Source: Nitrogeniibacter mangrovi
GTDB lineage: Bacteria > Pseudomonadota > Gammaproteobacteria > Burkholderiales > Rhodocyclaceae
Direction: 5' to 3'
DNA length: 64,000 nucleotides
Assembly: GCF_010983895.1 (NCBI RefSeq)
Contig: NZ_CP048836.1
Coordinates: 1,178,001-1,242,000, forward strand
In this document: piece after piece, positions 1-8,641 of the stretch
How positions within the stretch are numbered: the first letter of the stretch is position 1
Layout of the letters: every line of letters starts with the position of its first letter
Notes under the pieces: generated by a model
What the model was told of the DNA's origin: nothing
The model's input: the letters and a program-made list of their open reading frames with translations, nothing else
The model's database searches: none
Made by a program: the position numbers and the translations under genes

Positions 1-1
1 G

Positions 2-424
2 CGCGCCCAGGCCAGGGCCATCGATCTGGGCGTGGAAGACACCGGCTGGCCACTGCTGATCGACGGCAATCCGGTCATGCTCAACGAGATGATCGCCAAT
101 CTGGTCGACAACGCCATCAAGTACACGCCCGAGGGCGGCAGTGTCACCATTCGCACCCAGGCTACCGATTTCGCCATCCTCGAGGTCGAGGACACCGGTA
201 TCGGCATTCCCGAGGAGGACCGCGAGCGGGTCTTCGAGCGCTTCTACCGGGTGCTCGGCAGCGATGCAGACGGCTCCGGCCTGGGCCTGCCGATCGTGCG
301 CGAGATCGCCGAGATGCATCGGGCCAGCGTGACGCTCAAGCCCAATCCGGCCGGCAAGGGCTCCATCGCGCAAGTGGTGTTCCCGCGCAGTTATGCCCGT
401 CGCCGCCCCCTGGACGATACCTGA
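2..424 (+). CDS. Sensor histidine kinase, C-terminal ATPase part (5' end outside window)
   Basis: Only the C-terminal ~140 residues are present; the frame is open to the left edge. The HATPase_c boxes of a membrane sensor kinase are visible in order: N box (NEMIANLVDNAIKYTP), G1 box (EDTGIGIP), F box (ERFYR) and G2 box (GSGLGLPIV). The protein would autophosphorylate a histidine upstream of this segment and pass phosphate to a response regulator, whose gene is not in view. The style of the boxes resembles the TctE/QseC group, but sensor and dimerisation domains are missing, so the stimulus cannot be told. The gene ends at TGA 422-424, just before the tRNA-Phe promoter. Confidence 0.9.
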   Translation, partial: RAQARAIDLGVEDTGWPLLIDGNPVMLNEMIANLVDNAIKYTPEGGSVTIRTQATDFAILEVEDTGIGIPEEDRERVFERFYRVLGSDADGSGLGLPIVREIAEMHRASVTLKPNPAGKGSIAQVVFPRSYARRRPLDDT

Positions 425-435
425 GCCCGGAGTGT

Positions 436-463
436 TTGACGTCGCCGGAGATTCAGCTATAAT
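436..463 (+). promoter_or_regulatory. Sigma-70 promoter of tRNA-Phe
   Basis: A TTGACG -35 box (436-441) is separated by 16 bp from a perfect TATAAT -10 box (458-463). Transcription would begin near 470, a few bases before the mature tRNA at 477. Close-to-consensus promoters are usual for stable RNA genes. Confidence 0.85.
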
Positions 464-476
464 GCGCGCTCTTCGT

Positions 477-552
477 GGCCAGTTAGCTCAGTTGGTAGAG
501 CAGCGGATTGAAAATCCGCGTGTCCGTGGTTCGATTCCGCGACTGGCCACCA
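477..552 (+). tRNA. tRNA-Phe (anticodon GAA)
   Basis: A 76-nt cloverleaf. The acceptor stem is GGCCAGT (477-483) paired with ACTGGCC (542-548), then discriminator A and encoded CCA (550-552). The D-loop contains AGTTGGTA, the anticodon stem is GCGGA/TCCGC, and the anticodon GAA lies at 510-512. The T-loop TTCGATT is intact. The anticodon assigns phenylalanine. It stands alone between a sensor kinase and hemA, with its own promoter and terminator. Confidence 0.98.
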
Positions 553-560
553 GAATCCTG

Positions 561-598
561 CAAGACGCCGGCTCACTTGGGCCGGCGTCTTGTTTTTT
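561..598 (+). terminator. Rho-independent terminator of tRNA-Phe
   Basis: A perfect 12-bp stem, CAAGACGCCGGC (561-572) with GCCGGCGTCTTG (581-592), has an 8-nt loop and is followed directly by six T residues (593-598). This is a textbook intrinsic terminator. Confidence 0.93.
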
Positions 599-680
599 GC
601 GCCTCGAATGTGTCGGCGCCGTCAATCGCCATCCCGGAAGCGTCTGATTTTCCTCAAGCTTTGGGGTGGGGTCGGGGTGA

Positions 681-686
681 TATAAT
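681..686 (+). promoter_or_regulatory. Probable -10 box of the hemA promoter
   Basis: A perfect TATAAT lies 34 bp before the hemA start codon, in an otherwise GC-rich stretch. No convincing -35 hexamer is seen at 16-18 bp spacing (the best is the CTTTGG region near 659-664), so an activator or an extended -10 could be involved. Confidence 0.55.
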
Positions 687-720
687 TCGCCCTCGAATTT
701 TGCCGGCTTTGTTCTGCTTC

Positions 721-1968
721 ATGCCCCTTTTTGCGCTCGGTCTGAATCACCACACGGCACCGCTCGCCATTCGCGAGCGCGTGGCGTTCGGGCCTGAGCG
801 GTTGCTGACGGCGCTCAAGGATCTGACCGCGCGCTGTGCGCAGGAGGCGGCGATCCTGTCCACCTGCAATCGCACCGAGGTCTACTTCTCGACCCAGGAG
901 CCGCAGGCGGCGGCCGACTGGCTGGCGCACTTTCACAGCCTGCCGCTGGCGGATGTCTCCCCGTACCTCTACACGTATCCGGACCGTGAGGCCGTGCGCC
1001 ATGTGTTTCGCGTGGCCAGCGGGCTCGATTCGATGGTGCTGGGCGAGCCGCAGATCCTCGGGCAGGTCAAGGAGGCCATGCGCCAGGCCGAGGAGGCCGG
1101 CACCCTCGGTACGACGCTGCACAAGCTGTTCGAGCGCACCTTCTCGGTGGCCAAGGAAGTGCGCTCGTCCACGGCGATCGGTGCCAACGTGGTGTCCATG
1201 GCGGCGGCCTCGGTGCATCTGGCCGAGCGCATCTTCGAGCGGATGAAGGATCAGCGGGTGCTGTTCATCGGCGCCGGCGAGATGATCGAGCTGTGTGCCG
1301 CGCACTTCGCGGGGACCGGCCCGAAGCAGATCACCATCGCCAACCGCACGCCGGAGCGCGCCCTGGCCTTGGCCGAGCGTTTCGGCGGCGACACCCTGCG
1401 TCTCGAGCTCATCGGGGATCTGCTACACAAGTACGACGTGGTGGTCTCCTGTACGGCGAGCCGCTTGCCGATCGTCGGCCTCGGCATGGTCGAGCGTGCG
1501 CTCAAGGCGCGACGCCACCGGCCCATGGTGATGGTCGATCTGGCGGTGCCGCGCGACATCGAGCGCGAGGTGGAGGATCTGGACGACATCTTTCTGTACA
1601 CCGTCGACGATCTGGCCCAGGTGGTCGCTTCGGGCAGGGAGTCGCGCCAGGCCGCGGTACTGGAAGCCGAGGCGATCATCGACGATCGGGTGCAGGGCTT
1701 CTTCCACTGGCTCGAGGGGCGTGGTGCGGTCCCCGTGATCCGGGCCCTGCGCGAGGAGGCCGACCGACTGCGTCAGGCCGAACTGGAGCGCGCCATGCGG
1801 CGCCTGGCCAAGGGCGAGAGTGCGGAGAAGGTGCTCGAATCGCTCAGCCACGGCTTGACCAACAAGCTGATTCACGGCCCGTCGCACTACCTGAACCACG
1901 CTGAGGGCGAATCGCTGGCCGAGGCCGGCGAGATGGTCAGCCAACTGTTCAAGCTCGGCCAGCGCTAG
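721..1968 (+). CDS. hemA: Glutamyl-tRNA reductase
   Basis: First step of tetrapyrrole synthesis by the C5 pathway: NADPH reduces glutamyl-tRNA(Glu) to glutamate-1-semialdehyde in the cytosol. The 415-residue protein has the usual family length. The N-terminal catalytic domain holds the nucleophilic cysteine C49 in STCNRTEVY, followed by [13 protein letters not shown], the NADPH-binding GAGEM region and the C-terminal dimerisation helix. I chose ATG 721 ([11 protein letters not shown]) because it matches the family N-terminus; the frame is open further upstream through the tRNA region. prfA follows after 40 bp, and hemC, D, X, Y and F lie elsewhere in the window. A TATAAT box precedes it. Confidence 0.96.
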   Translation: MPLFALGLNHHTAPLAIRERVAFGPERLLTALKDLTARCAQEAAILSTCNRTEVYFSTQEPQAAADWLAHFHSLPLADVSPYLYTYPDREAVRHVFRVASGLDSMVLGEPQILGQVKEAMRQAEEAGTLGTTLHKLFERTFSVAKEVRSSTAIGANVVSMAAASVHLAERIFERMKDQRVLFIGAGEMIELCAAHFAGTGPKQITIANRTPERALALAERFGGDTLRLELIGDLLHKYDVVVSCTASRLPIVGLGMVERALKARRHRPMVMVDLAVPRDIEREVEDLDDIFLYTVDDLAQVVASGRESRQAAVLEAEAIIDDRVQGFFHWLEGRGAVPVIRALREEADRLRQAELERAMRRLAKGESAEKVLESLSHGLTNKLIHGPSHYLNHAEGESLAEAGEMVSQLFKLGQR

Positions 1969-2008
1969 CGGCCGCCACGTGTGCTACTGGCGCGCGCATC
2001 GGATTCCC

Positions 2009-3091
2009 ATGAAAGCAAGCATTCGCGACAAACTCGATCAGCTGGAGGCCCGTCTGGCCGAACTCGACCATCAACTGGCCGACAGTGCCGGCCTGGACGG
2101 CGCCGCCCTGGCGAAGATCGGGCGCGAGCGTGCCGAGATCGAGCCGGTGGTGATCGCCTATTCGGCCTACCGGCAGGCCGAGGCCGACCAGGCGGCCGCG
2201 CGCGACATGTTGTCGGACCCGGAGATGGCCGAGCTGGCGCGTGAGGAGCTGGGGGCGTCGGAAGTGCAGCTGGAGCGTCTCCAGCAGACCCTGCAGACCG
2301 CCTTGCTGCCCAAGGACCCGGACGACCGGCGCAACCTCTTTCTCGAGGTGCGTGCCGGCACCGGTGGGGACGAGGCCGCGCTGTTCGCCGGTGATCTGCT
2401 GCGCATGTACCTGCGCTATGCCGAGTCGCGGCGCTGGAAGGTCGACACCGTGTCCCTGTCGGAGTCGGAACTGGGCGGATACAAGGAGGCCATCGTGCGC
2501 ATCAGCGGCGAGGGGGCCTACGGGCGGCTCAAGTTCGAATCCGGCGGGCATCGCGTGCAGCGCGTGCCGGTGACCGAGACCCAGGGCCGGATCCACACCT
2601 CGGCCTGCACCGTGGCGGTGATGCCCGAAGCGGACGAAGTCGAGGAAGTGGCCATCAATCCGGCGGATCTGCGCATCGACACCTTCCGCGCCAGCGGCGC
2701 CGGCGGCCAGCACGTGAACAAGACCGATTCGGCGGTGCGCATCACCCACCTGCCCACGGGCATCGTGGTCGAATGCCAGGACGACCGCTCCCAGCACCGC
2801 AACAAGGCGCAGGCCATGTCCATTCTCGCCGCGCGCATCAAGGACGTGCAGCAGCGCGCCCAGCGCGAGTCCGAGGCGGCCACGCGCAAGAGCCTGGTGG
2901 GCAGCGGTGACCGCTCCGAGCGGATCCGCACCTACAACTTCCCTCAGGGGCGGGTGACCGATCACCGCATCAACCTCACCCTGTACAAGCTCGACGCGGT
3001 GCTCGAAGGCGCCCTGGACGAGCTGATCGATGCCTTGCTCGCCGAGCATCAGGCGGAGCAACTGGCGGCGCTGGCCGGCGATGGCGGCTGA
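2009..3091 (+). CDS. prfA: Peptide chain release factor 1
   Basis: Reads UAA and UAG stop codons and triggers peptidyl-tRNA hydrolysis on the ribosome. At 360 residues it has the length of E. coli RF1. The codon-recognition tripeptide of the P-x-T class appears as PVT in [16 protein letters not shown], and the catalytic GGQ is at residues 232-234 in [17 protein letters not shown] 2009 (MKASIRDKL) is chosen; an upstream GTG in frame gives an atypical extension. The 3' end overlaps prmC by 11 bp. This is the conserved pairing with the methylase that modifies the GGQ glutamine. Confidence 0.97.
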   Translation: MKASIRDKLDQLEARLAELDHQLADSAGLDGAALAKIGRERAEIEPVVIAYSAYRQAEADQAAARDMLSDPEMAELAREELGASEVQLERLQQTLQTALLPKDPDDRRNLFLEVRAGTGGDEAALFAGDLLRMYLRYAESRRWKVDTVSLSESELGGYKEAIVRISGEGAYGRLKFESGGHRVQRVPVTETQGRIHTSACTVAVMPEADEVEEVAINPADLRIDTFRASGAGGQHVNKTDSAVRITHLPTGIVVECQDDRSQHRNKAQAMSILAARIKDVQQRAQRESEAATRKSLVGSGDRSERIRTYNFPQGRVTDHRINLTLYKLDAVLEGALDELIDALLAEHQAEQLAALAGDGG

Positions 3092-3929
3092 GCCTCCGAG
3101 TCTCGGCGAGGCGTTGGCGCATGCGTCGGCCCGTATCGGCCGCGTCGATGCGCGCATTCTGCTGGCGCACGTGCTCGACAAGCCGGTCAGCTATCTCGTG
3201 GCGTTTCCGGAACGTGCCCTGAGCGATGCGCAGCAGGCGAGCTTGCGCGAGCTGGTCCGGCGTCGCGAGTCCGGCGAGCCGGTGGCATACCTGGTGGGCG
3301 AACGGGAATTCTACGGGCGCCGCTTCCACGTCGGTCCGCAGGTGCTGATCCCCCGGCCGGAAACCGAGCTGCTCGTCGATCTGGCCCGCGAAGCGTTCCC
3401 GTCCGGCGCCGGCCGGGTACTGGATCTGGGGACCGGCAGCGGCGCGCTGGCGGTCACGCTGGCCTGCGAATGGCCGGCGGCCGAGGTCGTGGCGGTGGAT
3501 GCCTCCGAGGCGGCGCTGAGCATGGCCGCGAAGAATGCGGCCCGGCTCGGGGCGTCGGTGCGCTGGGTGCGCAGCGACTGGTTCGAGGCCCTGGCGGGCG
3601 AGGCGCCTTTCGACCTCATCGTCTCGAACCCGCCCTATGTGGGCGACGCGGACCCGCACCTGAGCCAGGGCGACGTACGCTTCGAGCCCCGCACGGCGCT
3701 CGCGGCCGGTGCGGACGGGCTCGACGACATTCGCCGTATCGTCGCCGCGGCGCCGGCTTTCCTGCGTACGGGCGGGTGTCTTCTGGTCGAGCATGGCTAC
3801 GATCAGGCCGCCGCTGCGCGCGAACTGATGGAGGTCGGTCCCTTCATCGGGGTGCATTCATGGTGCGATCTGGCCGGGATCCAGCGCGTCACCGGTGCTC
3901 GGCTTGACGGCGGCGCGGAGCCGGCCTAG
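3081..3929 (+). CDS. prmC: Release factor glutamine N5-methyltransferase
   Basis: Methylates the glutamine of the GGQ motif in release factors using S-adenosylmethionine. The 282-residue protein has an N-terminal helical domain, a SAM-binding motif ([16 protein letters not shown]) and the signature NPPY at residues 183-186, which positions the amide nitrogen. ATG 3081 lies inside the end of prfA (11-bp overlap), which implies translational coupling. grxD follows after 39 bp. Nothing in the sequence departs from the family. Confidence 0.96.
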   Translation: MAAEPPSLGEALAHASARIGRVDARILLAHVLDKPVSYLVAFPERALSDAQQASLRELVRRRESGEPVAYLVGEREFYGRRFHVGPQVLIPRPETELLVDLAREAFPSGAGRVLDLGTGSGALAVTLACEWPAAEVVAVDASEAALSMAAKNAARLGASVRWVRSDWFEALAGEAPFDLIVSNPPYVGDADPHLSQGDVRFEPRTALAAGADGLDDIRRIVAAAPAFLRTGGCLLVEHGYDQAAAARELMEVGPFIGVHSWCDLAGIQRVTGARLDGGAEPA

Positions 3930-3968
3930 AATTTCCCGATCAATTAACTCAACTATTCGGGTCGCAGC

Positions 3969-4298
3969 ATGAGCGTTCAAGAGCAGATCAAGGAGTTCGT
4001 CTCCGCCAACCCCATCGTCCTTTTCATGAAAGGGACTCCGCAGTTTCCCCAGTGCGGGTTCTCCGCGACGGTCGCGCAGATCCTGAAGCTGGCCGGTGTG
4101 GCGGAATATGCCTCGGTGAACGTGCTGGCCGATGAGAATGTACGCCAGGGCATCAAGGAATACGCCAACTGGCCGACGATTCCTCAGTTGTACATCAACG
4201 GCGAGTTCGTGGGCGGCTGTGACATCATCCGCGAGATGTACGAGAACGGCGAACTGCAGGAGATGCTCAAGGAGGCGGGCGCGAACGCCGCTGGCTGA
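3969..4298 (+). CDS. grxD: Monothiol glutaredoxin (Grx4 type)
   Basis: A 109-residue single-domain glutaredoxin with the monothiol active site CGFS (C29) in [13 protein letters not shown], plus the glutathione-contact region [19 protein letters not shown]. Proteins of this class bind a [2Fe-2S] cluster as bridged dimers and deliver Fe-S clusters in the cytosol. The start ATG 3969 gives [11 protein letters not shown], normal for the family. It sits last in the hemA-prfA-prmC row and is followed by a strong hairpin at 4321. Confidence 0.96.
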   Translation: MSVQEQIKEFVSANPIVLFMKGTPQFPQCGFSATVAQILKLAGVAEYASVNVLADENVRQGIKEYANWPTIPQLYINGEFVGGCDIIREMYENGELQEMLKEAGANAAG

Positions 4299-4320
4299 GC
4301 CGACTTCAGGACGGAACGCG

Positions 4321-4344
4321 ATGAGGGGCCTTCGGGCCCCTCAT
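4321..4344. terminator. Hairpin with UUCG loop between grxD and the convergent nucleotidyltransferase gene
   Basis: A perfect 10-bp stem (4321-4330 with 4335-4344) closes a TTCG tetraloop. There is no long T-run on either side, so it is a likely but weak bidirectional terminator. It covers the stop codon of the minus-strand gene (4341-4343). Confidence 0.6.
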
Positions 4345-5435
4345 TCCATTCGGGCGTCGGTTTTGGGTGACTCGGTCAGATGCATCCAGGCCTTGCGGGC
4401 GAGGTGTCGTGTCAGCATCCCCATGGGCATGCGCAGGCGGTGTGCGCGCACGTAGACAAGCTGGCGTGCGATCGCCGTGCCCAGGGGAATGCTACCCTCC
4501 GAGGATGGATGGATGGCGCGCATGTACCGTCTCAGCAGCGCGTTGTGTGCACGCTCCCATCGTTTCGCGCCGAATGGCTCCAGTTGTTCCATTGTGCATG
4601 CGTCCGGGAAAAACCGGTTGACGAGTCGCAGCGCCAGCGCCACGGGTTCGCTCAGATCATGGTCGGACGCGGCGGCGGCGAGTCGGTGGAGAAAATCGCC
4701 CGATCCCGTGTTGGATTCGAGCAGGCATGCAATGTCGTGCATGTCTCTGAGGGCGTTGTCGACCTCGCCTTCGTGCACGAGGTGGCAGCAGCTATGAACG
4801 ATGAGATCCTCGGGGCTCGGGGTCATCATGCAGCGGTAGCCGGGCAGTGGAATGGCCGCGTCGAAGATGCGCTCGGGATTGGGGCGGTAGCGCGCCGTGA
4901 GCGGCAGGATGGTGTGATGGACATCGATGACGGTGCCCCTGCGGACATGCATCATCGGGGGGATCTCATGCATCCACTGGCGATAGTAGCGCTGATCGTA
5001 GGCATCCTGCTTGATGGCCGTCCAGCCGCTGACCATCAGGTGCATCTCCACCTGATCCAGCGACGCTCGGGGCACCAGGATGTCAATGTCGCCGAAAAGG
5101 CGGCCATCGGCGGATGCGTGCCGGGCCATGGCATAAGCGGCGCCCTTGAGCAGGACGACGGGTATGTTCAGGTCGGCGAGCGCGTCGTCGATTTGAACGG
5201 CTTCCCAGGTAACCGACTGGCGTTGTCGTCTGCTGAGCATGAGTGCGCCGACGAGATGTCGCGACGGATTGCCTGGCGGGAGGCGGTTGGCCGCGTCCAG
5301 CCTTGCTGCGAGCTTGCCGAGCAGATTGGCGTTGCGCGCGACGGCGATGACACGGCTCCACGCCGCCTCGTCCAGGTGTTCGGCGGTGTCCGGGGCGCTC
5401 AGGAGGGCGACGAGCGTAGCGACGTCGGGCGGCAT
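4341..5435 (-). CDS. Nucleotidyltransferase-fold family protein (NTP_transf_5-like)
   Basis: A 364-residue soluble protein of the uncharacterised nucleotidyltransferase group (Pfam NTP_transf_5). The region at residues 92-122 carries PVVLLKGAAY followed by the metal-binding D-x-D of this superfamily (D116 and D118 in GDIDILV). The C-terminal half (HHTILP, SPEDLIVHSCCHLVHEG) is also typical. The substrate is unknown. Its ATG directly follows the TAA of the HprK-like gene with no gap, so the two are almost certainly co-expressed. Genes of this family recur beside HprK-related and PqqD-like genes, which points to one joint modification system; the chemistry is inference. Confidence 0.82.
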   Translation of the reverse strand: MPPDVATLVALLSAPDTAEHLDEAAWSRVIAVARNANLLGKLAARLDAANRLPPGNPSRHLVGALMLSRRQRQSVTWEAVQIDDALADLNIPVVLLKGAAYAMARHASADGRLFGDIDILVPRASLDQVEMHLMVSGWTAIKQDAYDQRYYRQWMHEIPPMMHVRRGTVIDVHHTILPLTARYRPNPERIFDAAIPLPGYRCMMTPSPEDLIVHSCCHLVHEGEVDNALRDMHDIACLLESNTGSGDFLHRLAAAASDHDLSEPVALALRLVNRFFPDACTMEQLEPFGAKRWERAHNALLRRYMRAIHPSSEGSIPLGTAIARQLVYVRAHRLRMPMGMLTRHLARKAWMHLTESPKTDARME

Positions 5436-6302
5436 TTACGGGGTGCTCTCGACGATCTGCTGGATTGCGTTCAAGCCGTCTTCTGTCGAGCCATATTCGA
5501 TGCGATAGCACCGGGACTGCGTCAGCAGAGCGCATAGGGTCTCGAAGCCGACGTCTCCCATGCGTTCCTGATTGAACGACTGCTGCTGAATGAGCATGAA
5601 GGCCTCGGCACGGGAAATTTCGTCGACCGAGGCCGGGGCGTCCTGACGGAACGTTGGAAATACGATCCAGCCGGCCTGCGCCGTCGCTTCGGCCTGGGCC
5701 ACCGATGATTTCGGGGCTGCCGCATGCGCGACGGTGCCCTTTCGGGTGTCGTGAAAAAGCGGTCCGAGGGAGGCCCCGGGAAAGGCCGAAACAAGGTCGA
5801 TGGACTGATTTTTCAGGCTGATGGGGCGTGGATGCGCCACAAGGCGACCGTCGTCGGGGCGAACGATCGCCAGCTCGTCCGAGAACAGTTGCCAATCACG
5901 CAGGTGGCACAGGGAGGCGCATAGTGTGCTTTTCCCGGCGCCCGGGAATCCGGGCAGGATGACGGCCCGGTCATGTCGCGCAAGCACGGCGGCGTGCAGG
6001 ACCAGATAGCCCAGCGAACGGCTGGCAATTGTCCAGTTGAGCCCCCATTCGAGCAGTGGTGCGGCCTGGTCGGCGGGAAGGGGCAGGAAGGGCGTCTGTG
6101 AGTCGACCTGAAACCGGACCTGTTTGCGCCAGAGGCGTCTGACGCCCTTGCCGGGCAGGAGCTGAACGTCGAAATCGACAAACGCATCCGATGACAGGCG
6201 CGCAAATCCTTCGTAAAAGCGGTCGAGATGGCTCCGGACTTCCGGAAACGACGATTGAACGCGGACGTTGAACGGGGGGATGCGAATAATCGTGTCGAGC
6301 AC
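5436..6302 (-). CDS. HprK-related kinase (HPr-rel-A type)
   Basis: A 288-residue protein related to the C-terminal kinase domain of HPr kinase/phosphorylase. It has a P-loop GFPGAGKST (residues 118-126) preceded by YLVLHAAVLA, a Walker-B-like FSDELAIV (140-147) and a KGTVAHAAAPKSSV segment (188-201) like the substrate-site region of HprK. No HPr gene is nearby, so the target is probably not HPr. The start is uncertain: GTG 6302 lacks a Shine-Dalgarno, and the frame upstream runs ten more codons to the TAA of the PqqD-like gene. It has a CTG preceded by AAGAG, and family members usually carry extra residues here. The nucleotidyltransferase gene follows directly. Confidence 0.82.
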   Translation of the reverse strand: MLDTIIRIPPFNVRVQSSFPEVRSHLDRFYEGFARLSSDAFVDFDVQLLPGKGVRRLWRKQVRFQVDSQTPFLPLPADQAAPLLEWGLNWTIASRSLGYLVLHAAVLARHDRAVILPGFPGAGKSTLCASLCHLRDWQLFSDELAIVRPDDGRLVAHPRPISLKNQSIDLVSAFPGASLGPLFHDTRKGTVAHAAAPKSSVAQAEATAQAGWIVFPTFRQDAPASVDEISRAEAFMLIQQQSFNQERMGDVGFETLCALLTQSRCYRIEYGSTEDGLNAIQQIVESTP

Positions 6303-6332
6303 GGGAGGGGGCTTGAGCCTCAGTTGGCGCTC

Positions 6333-6641
6333 TTAGTCGCTGGAGTCGCGAAATATATCAAGCTTGATCAGCTGTTTCAAAGCGGTTTCGGCGTCGTCCC
6401 GAACCTCCGGGGGCACGGCCTCGATCAGGAATTCGGCCGGGATGGCGTGCGCTGAGTGCATCAGATGCTCGATCCACTGCCGTGCCGTCGGCGCGATGAC
6501 CCAGTAGTCACCGGAGTTGCGGTCGAACAGGATGCTCGGCTCGTCTTCCTGCCATTCCGGTGACAGCGCCAGCGACCGCCCCGGATGAATGGCCACGCAC
6601 GCGGCGCGCGCGCCGACAGAGGCCAGTACCGGGTCGGTCAT
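6333..6641 (-). CDS. PqqD-family protein of the HPr-rel-A type
   Basis: A 102-residue protein with the PqqD-like winged-helix pattern: an N-terminal strand region (SILFDRNSGDYWVIAPTARQWIEHL), then a helix and a C-terminal segment (ETALKQLIKLDIF). PqqD proteins bind precursor peptides and present them to modifying enzymes. No radical-SAM gene is near; the partners here are the HprK-like kinase and the nucleotidyltransferase downstream, and an exported Cys-rich protein 18 bp upstream. I infer a peptide- or protein-presenting role. The ATG at 6641 lacks a strong Shine-Dalgarno. Its stop TAA (6335-6333) is in the same frame as the kinase gene. Confidence 0.75.
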   Translation of the reverse strand: MTDPVLASVGARAACVAIHPGRSLALSPEWQEDEPSILFDRNSGDYWVIAPTARQWIEHLMHSAHAIPAEFLIEAVPPEVRDDAETALKQLIKLDIFRDSSD

Positions 6642-6659
6642 GGGACGATTGTCAGTGTC

Positions 6660-7478
6660 TTACTTGGACGTGCACCACTGGATGTTGAGATCCGCATTGA
6701 TGTCGTACATGCCATCGAGATACGCCACGAACGATGACGGCGTGAAGGCGTTGGTGCCGCAGGAACTGGACAGGCTGTCCGGGCACCACGTACCGGTCGT
6801 CATCAGGCTCACGCCTGCCTCGACAACCTGTTGCGTCGTCAGGGCATAGTCCGGGAAGGCGAGCGAATTCAGGTAGGCCGCGCACAGGTGCCACAGCAGA
6901 TGCCCCTCCTGGATGCCCGCGTCTTTCGGGAATGCCAGCACGCCCCACAGACCCCAGTCGGAGGGATTGATGGTGTAGGGGCCTGCCGAGCAACCGATGG
7001 TGTTGCCCTTGCGTACGCCCGAGTAGGACGTCAGGAGACTGGTCGCGGCAGAACCGAATACCGAGTCGACGGTCGTGCCCTGCGTGCAGATGTTGTCGGG
7101 GCTGATGCCGCCGAGGCCGGTCGGGCACTGGGCGACATTGACCAGCGTCGGCGGGGTGGCGCCGACCCAGGCGTTGAAATGCTGGGGGTTGCGCCAGAAG
7201 CCCGGGGAGCGCCCGCCCGAACACGGCGGAGGGGCATCCCGGTTGGGACTCGTGTTGCCGCTGACCATGGCCGACGGGCTCTGGCAGATGTTGGTGCCAA
7301 GCGCCGTCTTGGCGCTGACCGCCATGAGAACGCCGACGCCGGCTCCGCCGATCAGGCGACGCCGGGAGTTGCGCGTGACCGCCTCCGCCTGAGTGGGCTG
7401 GTTCGCCTCGTCGTGCTCGATGTGCTTGTGCGTGTTCATAGGTATCCCGATGTCGTTCTGACCCTGAGACCTGTGCAT
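6660..7478 (-). CDS. Exported Cys-rich protein with SPGFW motif, first gene of the HPr-rel-A-like cassette
   Basis: A 272-residue protein of unknown function. A long polar N-terminus leads to a twin-arginine-like signal (SRRRLIGGAG, residues 38-47) and a hydrophobic stretch (42-60), so Tat or Sec export is likely. The mature part contains nine cysteines, Gly/Ser/Pro-rich loops and the motif GGRSPGFWRNPQHF (88-101). That motif recalls the G-[FY]-W-[KR]-[NT] motifs of surface proteins. ATG 7478 is preferred over the internal ATG 7439 because GGAGG precedes it by 9 nt. The AT-richer 7479-7741 upstream is probably its promoter region. It may be the substrate of the downstream modification genes (inference). 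Confidence 0.7.
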   Translation of the reverse strand: MHRSQGQNDIGIPMNTHKHIEHDEANQPTQAEAVTRNSRRRLIGGAGVGVLMAVSAKTALGTNICQSPSAMVSGNTSPNRDAPPPCSGGRSPGFWRNPQHFNAWVGATPPTLVNVAQCPTGLGGISPDNICTQGTTVDSVFGSAATSLLTSYSGVRKGNTIGCSAGPYTINPSDWGLWGVLAFPKDAGIQEGHLLWHLCAAYLNSLAFPDYALTTQQVVEAGVSLMTTGTWCPDSLSSSCGTNAFTPSSFVAYLDGMYDINADLNIQWCTSK

Positions 7479-7487
7479 GACTGAGTG

Positions 7488-7492
7488 CCTCC
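7488..7492 (-). promoter_or_regulatory. Shine-Dalgarno GGAGG deciding the start of the exported protein
   Basis: On the minus strand GGAGG lies 9 nt upstream of ATG 7478. The alternative ATG at 7439 has only a weak GGGA in front of it. The 263-bp stretch 7479-7741 is AT-rich compared with its surroundings, including a T-run at 7590-7597, and holds no gene that I can see. Confidence 0.65.
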
Positions 7493-7741
7493 GAGAGCGG
7501 GCGCAGGTCTGTTGTCGATGATCTGGTTATTCACTAGCAAAATTCACGCCGGGTTTTTCTTGATCTTCTAACGTGATGATCTGATTATGTTTTTTTTGGC
7601 CTTGCGTGATCCTGGAGAAAAGCTGTAAGAAAACTCGACAAGCTCGCTCATGGATGCATTTCAGGTCTCATGCTAGCAAAACACCGTCGCGGCTGTCGGC
7701 GGCTCTGGCGTCGACCGTGAATTAGCTCTCGCCCGAGCGCG

Positions 7742-8641
7742 TTATCGGCAGGCCAGCAGCCAGTCGATCTGCCTGACGGTTTCGCGCAGGTAAGCGTGAC
7801 CGAACAGGACGACATGGTTGAGCAGATGGTAGCAACGATAGAGACGGTCGCGGATTTCATAGCCGGGGCGTGGCGGCCTGGCGCGGCGGTAGGCGGCATA
7901 GAAGCTGCTCGGGAAGCCGCCGAACAGGCCGGTCATGGCCAGATCAAATTCCGGATCCCCACGGAACACGGCCGGATCGAAAACCGTCGGCGTGCCATCC
8001 GGTCGGACGCCGATATTGCCGTGCCACAGGTCGCCATGCAGTAGGGAGGCCGGTGTCGCATCGTCGACGAACAGGGCCGGCAGGCGCTCGACCAGCTGTC
8101 GCCCCTTGCGTTCGAGTGTGACATGACCGGCAGCGACGGCGGCCGCGAAGAGGGGCGCGAAGCGCGCGGTGGCGAGGAATTGCGGCCAATGCGCCTGCCA
8201 CCGGTTGTCCAGCGGCGTGCGCCCGAGAAAATTGGATCGGTGCCAACCGAACTGGGCGGAGGTGTCGGCATGCAGTACCGCCAGGGCCTCGCCGGCGCGT
8301 TCGCCGTCCGCCGCGGACTGCAAGGGGGCTAGCGTCACATGCTCGAGGATCAGGCAGGCGTGCGTTGCGTCGGCGCGATGACCGACGAGCTCTGGCACAT
8401 ACAGCGGGCTCGCCCCGCGCAAGGCGTCGAGGCCATCCGCTTCGGCCGCGAACATGTCGTTGCAGGTGTGGCCGCCGAGCTTGATGAAATAGGTGTCGCG
8501 GTCGCCATGAGCCCGGTAGCAGTCGTGGATGCTGCCACCGTGGACGGGCTGCAGATCGATCAGTCGGAATGCTGCGCCCGTGGCGTCCCGGATCGCGGAT
8601 TCGACAAACGCGATCCGGTCCCGGTCCTGGGTGTCAGACAT
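7742..8641 (-). CDS. Fructosamine kinase family protein
   Basis: A 299-residue kinase of the fructosamine/ketosamine-3-kinase family, which phosphorylates sugar-amine adducts on proteins or small molecules so that they break down. The N-terminal lobe has HGGSIHDCYR and YFIKLG. The catalytic loop LLHGDLWHGNI has the expected D204, and the metal-binding FDPAVFRGDPEFDLAM follows (D222). It overlaps the upstream Ser/Thr kinase gene by 8 bp (ATGTCTGA), so the two are translationally coupled. Exact substrate unknown; cytosolic. Confidence 0.88.
   Translation of the reverse strand: MSDTQDRDRIAFVESAIRDATGAAFRLIDLQPVHGGSIHDCYRAHGDRDTYFIKLGGHTCNDMFAAEADGLDALRGASPLYVPELVGHRADATHACLILEHVTLAPLQSAADGERAGEALAVLHADTSAQFGWHRSNFLGRTPLDNRWQAHWPQFLATARFAPLFAAAVAAGHVTLERKGRQLVERLPALFVDDATPASLLHGDLWHGNIGVRPDGTPTVFDPAVFRGDPEFDLAMTGLFGGFPSSFYAAYRRARPPRPGYEIRDRLYRCYHLLNHVVLFGHAYLRETVRQIDWLLACR

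Noticed and set aside
7590-7597. T-run as a terminator
   Set aside because: No stem precedes it on the plus strand and no plus-strand gene ends there.
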